Part shown: positions 10,541-21,410 of the stretch, piece by piece
Layout: every line of letters begins with the position of its first letter
How positions within the stretch are numbered: position 1 is the stretch's first letter
DNA from: Phellopilus nigrolimitatus
Lineage: Eukaryota; Basidiomycota; Agaricomycetes; Hymenochaetales; Hymenochaetaceae
Direction: 5' to 3'
Assembly (NCBI GenBank): GCA_021029095.1
Contig: JAJOHG010000043.1
Location: 124,001-188,000 of the forward strand
Length of the DNA stretch: 64,000 bases
Translations under genes and position numbers: made by a program
Notes under the pieces: generated by a model
Databases searched by the model: none
What the model saw: only the letters and a program-made list of their open reading frames with translations
Told to the model about the DNA's origin: nothing

Positions 10541-11112
10541 TGAGTGTGCCCTCCCCCGGGACTGGGAGTGCAGGCGACACTGCCGAGTGCCCGCGCGCGC
10601 GCCCCCCGCCCTCAGTGTTCCGCGTGCAGGGACACAACAGCTTCTCCGGGCCCATGGTGCTGATGCAGACCCGCTTGCGGATGCCCCCGAGAATGGTGGA
10701 ATTGGAGCTACGGATACGTTTTCCGTGAGCAGTATGTGTAGTAGCTTCTCAATGTACCAATGTAGGGCTGCAATATATTGTATTTCTCACAATAGTACAA
10801 CCCCGAGTTCCTGAATGAGTAAAGAAAGTGAAATAACTGCCTGACCACCTGCAGCAATATCTCCCCTACTCATCTACAGAGCTACAAGCTTCTAAACTGA
10901 CTATGATGCCTAAACACTACACCGCTAATGAGCCTAGGACAGCTAAACGCACTAATGAAACTAAACACTACTTTGCTAAAGCAACTCTGTAGTGCTGCAG
11001 AGTTGATGGCAAACTACAGCCGGCTATGTTGCTATAGTAACTCAGTAGTGCTACAGAGTCTCGGCTAGTATTTTAAGGTTTCCTGATGACTTTGGATCAG
11101 CACTGTCTTTCG
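10541..11112. other. right flank of mosaic insertion, no gene seen
   Basis: After the EDC4-like remnants the DNA becomes AT-rich, with repeated words such as CTAAACACTAC and GTAGTGCTACAGAG (about 10910-11070). It contains the imperfect inverted match to 1373-1402. No coding region was recognised. Confidence 0.5.
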
Positions 11113-11122
11113 TTTCCTTAAA

Positions 11123-14100
11123 GTGAAGCTTAACAAGCTTGCTGTACTACAGCAAATCCTTTCCTCAGACCCAGCTCAGAACCCAGAAGCAGAGTTGGAC
11201 AAGCTTTATACCACTGTCTTGACAAGCCTTTCCCAGGGTGACCAGGATAACATTGCCATAATTCAGTGGATCCTCGGTGCAATCTCTGTCACAGCTAGAA
11301 ACAGACCACTTTCCTCTGCTGCACTTGCAGATTTCTTATCCAATCACTCCAATGAGCTCATTCCTGGCACTGTCTTGTTGCAAGTCATTAGTGCCTTGCA
11401 AGCTGTCTTATATAAAGACTCTGCATCTGGTGGCACTATTCGTGTCTGTCATCCATCATTTCTTGATTTTATTGATGATAAAAAGCGCTCTAAAACATTC
11501 TGGAAAGACTCAAAGGATGTAGACTCAGTTATGGCCACAACATGTCTACAGATTATGCAGTCTAAGTTGAAATTCAATATATGCAATCTGGAGTCATCCT
11601 ATATCAAGAACACAGATATTGCAGATCTCCAAGACAGGATTTCTACATGCATCCCTCTGTCACTTCAGTACAGTTGTTTATACTGGATGAATCATTATTC
11701 CATGTCAAACCTAGATTTGAAGGTCCAGACAGTATGGACACCAGTCAAAGAAGTGCTGTGTGAGCCAAGGGTTTTATTTTGGCTTGAAGCTCTCAGCCTG
11801 TTGGGTCAGCTGAACTCAAGCATAGACATTTTGACACAATCCTCCATTTGCTTTCAGGTAGGTTTGACATGTAACTTGATTGTGTCTTCACTACTTACAA
11901 GTACTTCATACAGCACTGCACAGAAATTGAATCAGTTTGTCAGGACCTTTACAGATTTGTCTCTGCATTCTATGAGCCTATGGAAACCAGCACAGCCCAT
12001 ATCTACGTTTCTGCCCTGTCTTGGGTACCAACAAGGAGCTATATAGCAAAGCACTTTTACTCCTACTTTTCAAATCAGCCTTCAGTTTCTTCTGGAAAGG
12101 CTGATCATTGGGAAAGTATTCTATGGACAGCAAAGGCACAAGATGAAATTTTATGTGTTGCCTACTCCCCTGATGGAAAACACATTGCTTCTGGTTCATA
12201 TGATAGTGCCATTTATATCTGGGATGCCCAGACTGGGAAAGCCATAGGAAAACCACTCACAGGTCACTCAGATTCAATCAGAAGTGTTGCCTACTCCCCT
12301 GATGGTAGACATATTGCCTCTGGCTCATGGGACAGAACCATCTGCATATGGGACTCCCAGACTGGGAAGGCTGTAGGAGAGCCACTCATAGGTCATTCAG
12401 ACTGGGTTCACTCTGTTGCCTACTCCCCTGATGGCAGGCACATTGTCTCTGGCTCTCGTGATAGCACCATTTGCATCTGGGATGCCCACACTGGGAAGGC
12501 TGTTGGAGAGCCACTCACAGGTCATTCAGACTATGTCACTTCTGTTGCTTATTCCCCTGATGGCAGGCACATTGCCTCTGGCTCTGCTGACAATACCATC
12601 TGCATCTGGAATATCCAGACTGGGAAACTTGCAAGAGAGCCACTGGCAGGTCATTCAGGTAGAGTCACATCTGTTGTCTACTCCCCTGATGGTAGACACA
12701 TTGCCTCTGGCTCATGGGACAGAACCATCTGCATATGGGATTCCCAGACTGGGGTGCTTGTAGGAGAATCACTGACAGGTCATTCAGGTGATGTTTTGTC
12801 TGTTGCCTACTCCCCTGATGGCAGACACGTTGTCTCTGGCTCTGGTGATAAAACCATCTGCATCTGGGATGCCCACACTGGGAAGGTTGTAGGAGAGCCA
12901 CTGACAGGTCACTCAAACTCAGTTTATTCTGCTGTCTACTCCCCTGATGGCAGGCACATTGCCTCTGGCTCATGGGACAAAACCATCTGTATCTGGGATA
13001 TCCAGATCAGGAAGTCTGTAGGAGAGCCACTGACAGGTCACTCAAACTCAGTTTATTCTGTTGCCTACTCCCCTGATGGCAGATACATTGTTTCTGGCTC
13101 TGCTGACCATACTATCTGCATATGGGACTCCCAGACTGGGATGGCTGTAGGAGAGCCACTCACAGGTCATTCAAGCTCAGTCTTTTTTGTTGCCTACTCC
13201 CCTGATGGGAGACACATTGCATCTGGCTTTGGTAACAAAATTGTCTGCATCTGGGATGTCAAGACTGGAATGGTTGTAGGAGAGCCACTGACAGGTCATT
13301 CAAGGCCTGTCAATTCTGTTGCCTATTCCCCTGATGGTAGGTACATTGCTTCTGCCTCTGCTGACAATACTATCTGCATCTGGGATGTACAGACTGGGAA
13401 TAGAGAGTCACTGGCAGGTCATTCAGATATTGTAAACTCTGTTGCCTACTCCCCTGATGGTAGGCACATTGCCTCTGGATCATGGGACAGAACCATCTGT
13501 ATCTGGGATTCCCAGACTATGAAGGCTGTTGGAAAACCACTCACAGGTCATTTGCAGGGAGTCACATCAGTTTCTTACTCCCCTGATGGTAGACATATTG
13601 CCTCTGGCTCATGGGACAGAACCATTTGCATTTGGGATGCACAGACTGGGAAGGTTGTTGGAGAGCCACTCACAGGTCATTCAAGTGAAGTCATATCTGT
13701 TACCTACTCTCCTGATGGGAGGCACGTTGCCTCTGGCTCAGTGGACAAAACCATCTGCATCTGGGACTCCCAGACTGGGAAGGTTGTAGGAGAGCCACTG
13801 ACAGGTCACTCAAAATCAGTTTATACTGTTGCCTACTCCCCTGATGGCAGATACATTGTTTCTGGTTCAGATGATCATACAATCTGTACCTGGAACCAAG
13901 ATGTTGATTCAGTAGACTTCAAAACAAGACCCAGACTTCCTTCAAAATTTTCAGATGATGGATGGTTGAAGAATTCTGCAGGTGAACTGTTGATTTGGGT
14001 GCCTCATGAACATAGGGAGGCAATCTGCTATAGGTATGAGATGTGTATCTCACATATTCGGCCAAGGTCTCCACCAAAACTAGACTGGCAAAAGTTTGAT

Positions 14101-14148
14101 CAATGGGGAGGCACATCTTGGGTAGAAATCTACAAAGGCAACCAATGA
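11123..14148 (+). pseudogene. 3' half of split NLR-like gene (helical region + 14 WD40 repeats)
   Basis: The frame resumes where the NACHT piece stops: KLNKLAVLQQILSS, a helical/winged region (HPSFLDFIDD near 11453), one intron at 11858-11913 (GT/AG, phase 0), then a long exon to the stop at 14146-14148. From about 12148 there are 14 WD40 repeats of about 43 residues, each with the core VAYSPDGRHIASGS...TICIWD...VGEPLTGHS. Fourteen repeats fit two seven-bladed propellers. Neighbouring repeats are almost identical at the DNA level. Family knowledge: in Podospora HNWD genes such repeats form the recognition surface and vary by recombination. The region lacks its own start codon in context. It is kept as the distal half of the gene at 1-1320; a new start (for example the ATG at 11980) could express the WD40 part alone. 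Confidence 0.85.
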
Positions 14149-17072
14149 TTTGAAGGTGTGTTACTCGCTATAAGGATTGTATTGCCACTAACCTTTTCGT
14201 TTATAATAGTTTGAAGTATGATTCCTGGGCGACTTGTGTGCAGACCTTAAACATGATGTTGTGAAGCTGTTTGTAATTGATTATAGTGGGATGTATAGAG
14301 AATAAAGGAGACTCCGTATATGCTGCTAGCTGAATATGATTCGAAAACTGAAGTTGAGAAATACAGACAGAGTAACAGGATGAGACGGGAGCAAGCGGAG
14401 AAGGTATTGCATGTAAGACAGTTGGTGCTCGACGCAAAAACAACCAGCGGAGAAGAGGCATGATTATAGGATGAACGCCCATGTACAAATATATCGAACG
14501 AGTTGTATGATTCGAGAAAAGCAGAAAATTTGGAAGGAAAAAGAAAAGGTAGTGAACCAGAAACAAGTGTAACAGAAAGTTGGAGTAGACTGTAGAAAAT
14601 CCCGCTGAGGCCGAGCGATAGATGGTTGAGAGACGACAAGGCGCGAATATATTCATGAGCAGGCCTAGAGTGATAAGTGGTTATGAAATGCGGGGGACGC
14701 GGGCGCACAGCGAATCCAAGGTCTTGATATAAGAGTCTGGAATGCCAGCCTACGTGGAGCGACAAGCACCGTTTGCTATATCTTCTACGTCCTAAGCACA
14801 TTGCAACGCCAATGCGCACAGAGAACTTAAGCGGATGCAGAATTCTCAGAAGTGCCTCCGGACAAACCTTCGTTTGGCCGGAACGCATTGTCCATCTGAA
14901 CCAGGAGAATCGGAGCAGACAGCGCGGGCGGCAGAACCGAGGACGAAATAGCAAGCATGTGAGGAAGGGGGTTCATGTATGGGTGCGAAGAGAGAAAGGT
15001 GCTTGGAAGCGCAGCATCAGCAAAGGGATACAGTGTCATCAACCGCGTCAGCCGCTGCGGAGACTTGTTCAAAGAGAGGCCGCCCGCGGGCGTCGATGCT
15101 GCGTCTGATGCGTCATGCGACGGCGGGTGGGAGGGCTTACCGTCGGCATTGCACGTGTCGGAGTCGGTAAGGCCGAGCCGGGCGGGGCTTCGCGGTGCAC
15201 GGTGCTCTCTCTGCTGTTGCTACTACCTCCTGGGCGGGTGTCATCGCGCATGTCGTTAGCGGTTTCGTCGGCGTCGGTCCCGACGCACTGTGCCCGTTCA
15301 GCCGAAAGGTATGCGTTCCATTGTACATGTGGCGGGGCATGGCGGAGATCGCGTAATGGTCGGGCCGAGCCGAGAGGGGAAGGAGGCAAGCGCAAGAGGA
15401 CACGCATGACGTTCTCCTTTTCTCTATCGACAGGGCTTCGAAGTCCGCACGAAGAGCACGGGTGGGTAGCATGAGGTAAAAAGGCACAGACTGGTAGGAG
15501 CGTGGCGCACAGAACAGTTTCTTCATCTGTCGTAGTTGAGCGCTCAGAAACAGATTCCGAAATAATTCACAGCGAAGGCAGAAGCAGCAGCAGCTTCGAG
15601 GTTGGAACGAGAGGTCGGGTCATACGCGTGCGGCCAACGTGTGAGCGGACTGCGGAAGGCTTGAAGCGGCGAACACTGGAGGACACCTCGGAGAGCGGGA
15701 AGACAGCGGACATGCTCCTTTGCGGTCGGTACTGAAAACGCGCAGCCGCGGGAAAGAGGGGGGGGGGGGGGGGGGGGGCATATGGGCGATGACGACGCTC
15801 ATGCACGTCATATCGTCATATCGGTCTATTTGGCGCACACAAAGATGGTCAACACCGCATCGGACACCGTGGAAACGAGACCACGCTCCAGCCCCGCCTC
15901 CGCGCCTTATTGTTCTATGGGGTCGGAGGATGCTGCTCGGCCTCCCGCCGTCGCTGGCGCCATAAGCTGAAACAAAGACGAGACTCAGGTTTATGCTCGT
16001 GGCGAACAGCGCTGTCTGCCGCAGTCTCGCTTTTCCCGCTGCACTCTCCGAGCTCCTCGTTCCGTGCCGCTTTCTTCATCGATTCTCCGCGCGCAGAGCG
16101 TGATGGAAGACGTTAGGTGCGCGGGATGCAGACTGGCAGGAGCGGGACACATGAAAGCACGAGCCATGGGCGAATGTGTCGCCTAGTGCTGAAGCCGGGA
16201 GCGAGGGCGCGGCGGGAAGCGGATCGAGGTGTCGGTGCGCATGGGCGTCTATGGGTAAGCGGGGAGGCGCGGACGTCAGCGATGGGGTCGATGTTGATGC
16301 GCCGCTCGCGCCGTCGAGAGAATGTCGACGATCAATAGCGGTCTAAGGCAAATCGAGGTTGCGACTGCGTCGACCGAAGCATGGATGTCGCCTCCACGGA
16401 CATCTAGACAGGGCGCTGGTGGCGCGTAGGACTTGAGTCCGTCTTTGAAGGAGGTCGTGGTGGGCGGATGGACGTACCGGTGCGCATCCGCACGCGCATT
16501 TGACGTCCGTAGGATGCGCGTCTGATAGGTAAACGGGTAAGAATGCGCGTCAGCGACGGGGTCGATGAGGACACACCGCACGTACTGACGTGAAACGCGA
16601 GAATCAAGCTGTTGGAGCGCGACCTACATCTGGCAATCGGTTTAGAAAGTGTCCATATGAAATCAGGGGCAACAGTCTATGGCAATGAGCATGAACGAGT
16701 TACGCACAAGGTCGCGATCTCCTCCTGGAGGCTCCGGACAATTCCGTGATGGAATCAAAATGCAAGGTTTTGGGAAATTCTGTAAATCTACGATAAAGGC
16801 GCCCACTTGGAGCTCGATAGTACGTTTACTACAGTCTCTTCTACCCAACGAACCGTGTCTGCGAATGTATCAATCGTAGCATTGAGGATCGCCTCGACAG
16901 ATACCAAGTTACACACAAAGCTTGAGTTCATCTTCAGATTTGAAAGAGGACGATGGGATTTGAAACGCGTTCTTTATTCATCGTAGTTGAGAGTTGAGCA
17001 ATTAGATACAAATTTCGAGATGCTATATAGCGAAGGTAGCAGTAGCACTGAGTTCTGAAGGAGGGGTCATAC
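14149..17072. other. long intergenic stretch, no confident gene
   Basis: No frame with a recognisable domain. A minus-strand frame at about 14827-15170 encodes an ordinary-looking Ser/Pro/Leu-rich tail but has no start, splice support or homology I recognise. Two diverged direct repeats are visible: about 16225-16310 resembles about 16480-16575, and about 15525-15625 resembles about 16980-17075, the latter being the 3' flank of the C2H2 gene. A G21 run lies at 15758-15778. Confidence 0.45.
15758..15778 (+). repeat. poly-G tract
   Basis: About 21 uninterrupted G residues. The exact length is likely unreliable in sequencing, and the tract could form a G-quadruplex. Confidence 0.9.
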
Positions 17073-18174
17073 TTAGAGGGTCACAATGAACCCCGCCGAA
17101 GACGTAGTAGTGGGGAAAAGAGCGCTCAATACAAGTGGCTCGCCGCGATGACGACCGGCGATGATTCTGAAGTGCTCGCCAGGCATCGGGTATTGTTCCA
17201 TAAGACCCAGCGAATAAACGTTGAAAAATTGCTTCTGGTTTGGCGGCGGCGGCAAACCAAAGTATCTCCCTTTGTTGGTATCGGCGCATTTCGCGTCCCC
17301 CTTGAAGTGACGGAGAAAAGCGTCTGGCCGACTAAGAACACTCCTGCAGACTGGACAGAAGTATGCTTCCGGGTAGTGCGAATGTATGTGTCTGTTGAGC
17401 ATCGCTTTTGTCTTGAAAAACTGATCGCAACCGACGAATGAACATTCAAAGTCCTCTGGAGCAGCAATTCCCTAGAACATAGAGAAGGATTACGGAATCC
17501 AATAGATAGCTGGAACTCAAAGTTGAGAAAATGAGAATACTCACCTTTGTTTTCCTTTTGCGATCATCGCGCTTATTTACCCCCTGCAAGTCGAGACCAA
17601 TTGCGCATCCGATTGTCAACTAGTTTTGTATTTTTTAGGATTGTAAGCTTACCCAACGGTTCCCAGATCCATTCATCATTTCAATCGCTATAGCTCTCAG
17701 TGTTTCCTGTTTCATTTGCTCGTCTGTCAGCGGCTCGCGGGCATCTTCAGGATCAGATGTATTTCCATGGTATTCGCTGGATTCACCAGTTTCGTCAGCA
17801 GCAGTTTCGCTGCAGTCGGAGATATCCATGTCGTGGCTCTCGTTGTCGCCATCCTCCTCATCTTCCAACTCGTCATCAACATAAACATCGGATTGACCAG
17901 ATCTGCGCGCAGAAGGAGGGCACACAATTGCGGCTTCATTGTGTCCATGAGTTTCGAGAATCTTGTCGACATCAAATCTGGTACTGTCAGAGAAAACTAT
18001 GTTGCGGAAGCCGTTGCTCTTTCCGTCTTCTGACTCGGACCCATCGTCAGTGCGAACGTCGGACTTGTGAGGCTGGTAAGCAAAAAGACATTTGACGCCT
18101 AATCTCCGGCAGTGTTGTAAGTTAATGTTATTGAGGGCCGCGTAGACATCGGTTTCAGGGGAAGTGGTGTCCAT
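17073..18174 (-). CDS. C2H2-type zinc-finger protein
   Basis: Three exons on the minus strand: 18174-17653, 17583-17545 and 17471-17073. Both introns have GT/AG ends and keep phase 0, giving 319 residues. The N-terminal half is acidic and probably disordered (DDELEDEEDGDNESHDMDIS). The C-terminal half holds a classical finger (ECSFVGC...HIHSH) and a second finger of C2HC type (CPVC...HFKGDAKC), followed by a proline-rich tail. It is likely a nuclear DNA- or RNA-binding regulator. No named orthologue is recognised and target genes cannot be inferred. The start was chosen as the first ATG of the open exon (MDTTSPETD). It stands alone, with long non-coding flanks on both sides. Confidence 0.8.
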
Positions 18175-19993
18175 GAGATGGTCGGATCAGTCCTAGGAAC
18201 GAATATATGCCTCATTAGTTCAGGAGGGGTGCCCATGGACAGAGGGTGCTCACGAAATACTGTGTTCCTGCGCTCTTCATGAAATGATCGCTAGTGGCTT
18301 GTCTAAGTAATGTGTGAAGGACAAAGTCAGTTTCGGTCCGTTTTATATCGAGAGTCCAACTAAGTCACGTGAGAAAAGCCACAATGGATCATTAAGAAGA
18401 AGTGGCACATTGACAAAGAGAAAGGCCATATACAATGGATTATGTCGGATCATTCAAGCAAGAAACCCACAAAAGAACGAGCCCCACGTGCTGTAGAGAA
18501 TTTAAGGCTTTCATTTGCTTTGAGTAAAAATCATTGAAGCAGATCCTGTGTCCGCGGCAATGCATAAGTATGGCAGGGGAGAATGGGAGGTGTATGATAC
18601 CCCGCTGTTTGGTTAACACAAAACATATTCTGCCATTCAATAAATAGCACGTCGAGAACGGCAAAAACGAGGAGGACGAACAGGTAAAGCTGGCTCAAAG
18701 CTTAGAGACGCCAACGATGAACTTGACGTCAAATAAAAAAAGGCAGCATCCTGGTACGGTGACGGCGGACGTTCGCGTCCTGCATTCGCTTTTTGCGTCT
18801 TATTGTGTCCCGCAGAGTCACGTGCACCATAGGACGCAGAAACCACTGAGAATCTCACTGCTTTCGAGTCGTTTGTCTTGCTCTTGACGGCAATTTCGCG
18901 GGAGCTCGTTGTCTGTGTCGCGAGCAGCTATGAACATGGAAATGCAGCCTTATGGTGTCATCGTGTGAATTTGTCCGTGTCCTCCACCCCGTTCCCTCGG
19001 TTCTGATCGCTATTCACGCACTGGCTCGTCTTTCTCCATATCCTCCGTACCGACACTGGACAGCCAAGCAAAAAAGCACGATTGTCAGCCGCCCGCCCGC
19101 GGCTATTGGGCATAAACACGTCGAGACTGCGAGAAGGCAGTGTGATGTATGGAGACGGAGGCAAGGCGCGCGAGCCCTGCGCTATCTCGGGCACGGGCCA
19201 AGAACCGAATCGAAGAAAAAGTTGTTGGCGAGGGACGTGGGAAAGCTGCGCGCGCGTATTGGTGTGTATCTCCGTTGCCGTCATCGACTGGGCATCATCA
19301 TAAGACCATTGCACAGATTTGCGAAGTTTGAAGTCTGAATGCTTGATGGATCTGAGTGACAGGCTTATCACGAAGCGTGGTCAACGTTGCAAGAGATTCG
19401 GGGACGTTTGGGTCGAACGGTTTCGAAGGGCCTTAATCAAGTACCACTGACGGAACAAGCCGTTCTTTACCACTGTGTTAACCTCGAACATCGTGAGTTC
19501 TGGTCATCTTCTTTAGAATGACGCATTGAACTTGATGAGCCCGACTCTGCAATTTCTTCTCTGAAAGTACTTGTCTGTTCGGCGATACGCAAAGAATTCC
19601 GATAGTAAGTTAAAGATGAGAAGCTGTGATGGTCCGCTAAATCGTACCATCCTTTACATAGTTGTGACCATACCATCTCACGACTCGTTGATGTTCTATC
19701 TTCCCTGATTTTCAACGTCGTTTTCTGCCAACGCCCCCATCTATCGAAGAAATCAGGATGCAGGTTACCACAACGTTTTCATTACAGCGATCTATTTTTA
19801 TGAGTCTTCCAATGACAATGTCATCAATTGACTATGGGTTCCATCTCTACGATCACTTGGAAGCGATAATGTAGCGTGCTGCTCGTGAGATTCTAGGACG
19901 ATTTCTATGTGCACCGCGATGTCTCAACTGAAAAGTGGTTCCAGTGACTATTGTTTGGTACACTGCCTCTCTACGTTCCTACGATGTGGCTTA
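18175..19993. other. intergenic, no confident gene
   Basis: Only short frames without domain signals (for example around 18952-19338 on both strands). No RNA gene recognised. Confidence 0.4.
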
Positions 19994-20486
19994 GAGCCCG
20001 TTCGGTTGCAAAACCGCGCGCGAAACTGCCCGCCAAATTTGAGATCATGATCGCGTGAGAAACTGTATCGAATTTCGCGATAACGACCCCGTTCGGCTGC
20101 CTCAACCGCGATTCAAAATCTCAATCTCCGGTTGCGATCGCCCACCAAAAAATAAATACAGGTCTGACCTGTTTTGCAACTTGAGATATCGTATCTCAAA
20201 CTCTTTGCTCTGGACACAATAAACAAACATTTGGAAAATAAATCAAAATTTTGCACGGAGGCTGTTTAGTGCCTCACAATGCTTGTGCATGCTAGCAAAA
20301 TCTTAAATTTGTGATAAAAAGAGCTCAGTAGTTGATGTTGTCGACAGTCAAATTTCCCGCTATCCTGCGCGGTTGTGGTGTGTTCGGTTGCATTACCGTA
20401 TCCGGTACTGTGACTTTTTCTGTCACCTTGCAGATTTTGGCAACGGCAGATCACAACCGCGCGCGGTTTTGCAACCGAACGGGCTC
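19994..20486. mobile_element. Harbinger/Tourist-like MITE with 29-bp perfect TIRs
   Basis: The ends are exact inverted repeats of about 29 bp starting GAGCCCGTTCGGTTGC. They are flanked on both sides by TTA (19991-19993 and 20487-20489), the target duplication typical of PIF/Harbinger elements. The 493-bp interior has no coding capacity, which fits a non-autonomous MITE. Two internal stretches (about 20085-20125 and 20375-20400) repeat parts of the terminal motif (CCGTTCGGCTGC, TGTTCGGTTGCA), suggesting nested or duplicated subterminal repeats. Confidence 0.88.
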
Positions 20487-21410
20487 TTAGCCATCATCTT
20501 CGATGCTCGGCTATCTGGATGCGTCCATCTGTTATAGATCAAGATCTCTGTTATTTATGTGTCTCGAAGGCACTTTTATCTTCGTCAACTCGAGGGAGAC
20601 ATAATAAAACCAATGATCAGAACAGTGAATAAAAATCTCATCTCATCTCAAAAATATTCGGGGTAACTTACTGCAACTCTTTTTTTTTTTTTTTTTTTTT
20701 TTTTTTCCATTGCATTGCTAGATGTTCTTATCCTCGAATTCGATGCGCTGAAGTCATGGTTCAGATCTAATAAATATGTATTCCTATTTCGTCCGAACCT
20801 CCACTTTGGTAGCTGAATGTAAACTTACTGCATAGACGCACCCATTTTGCAAGCGATACTGGGCACATCAAACTTCCCTCGAAATCTAAGAATGTCAAGA
20901 TGACTTCCGCGGACTACACCCAAGGCCCACCTGGAAATCAGCGCTGTCGTGAGAGATTTTCTTCTGACAGCCGTTAATTGGCCTATTAAATCAAACATCT
21001 CACATATGCACCACGCGCTCGAGTGTACTATCCCACATTAAATTTCAAAATCTCTCTTCACCCATGAAAGGGTTAAAGGATATCCTTGTCCGTCGCCTCT
21101 CTCCAATAATCTACTGAGTGGTAGATGATGACCTCCATGCGGTGCTTCCCGCTGACATGGCGTTGACAGAACAGATCCGTGCTACTCGCTATTTCCGTTT
21201 GAACAAATGCGGCAGATCAAGCTGTGCGAGACTTCCCCGTATCTTGATGAAGACTAGTTATATAAACAGCAAGTGGTATCGCGATGCATCTTCCTGGACC
21301 AGCTTGGCTGTCTTGCCATCTTGCATGCTTACACTCGCTCAGGTAGTTGAATCTCAGTTTTCTATGAACTTCTAGTGGTCGACAAAAACGGAGGCAACGG
21401 TATTATCTGG
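20487..21410. other. intergenic with poly-T tract
   Basis: Contains a run of 27 T residues at 20680-20706 and AT-rich sequence upstream of the membrane-protein gene. No gene recognised. Confidence 0.5.

Larger units (their letters stand above)
1320..11112. mobile_element. ~9.8 kb mosaic insertion carrying gene fragments
   Basis: The stretch separates two parts of what reads as one NACHT-WD40 gene. It contains broken pieces of at least five unrelated cellular genes on both strands (eIF4G, F-box/LRR, Nrd1-like RRM, C2H2, EDC4-like). The hexamer TTTCCT occurs at both junctions (1314-1319 and 11113-11118) and could be a target-site duplication, but a direct join does not restore an open frame, so the exact ends are uncertain. 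Near the ends, 1373-1402 and 10926-10954 are imperfect inverted matches of about 30 nt. No transposase, Rep/helicase or reverse transcriptase was recognised inside. It could be a non-autonomous gene-capturing transposon (Pack-MULE-like, Helitron-like or another TIR element) or a nested series of insertions. Confidence 0.6.

Noticed and set aside
14247..14954. 235-codon minus-strand frame downstream of the NLR
   Set aside because: No start context, domain, splice support or coding-like composition. Treated as chance.
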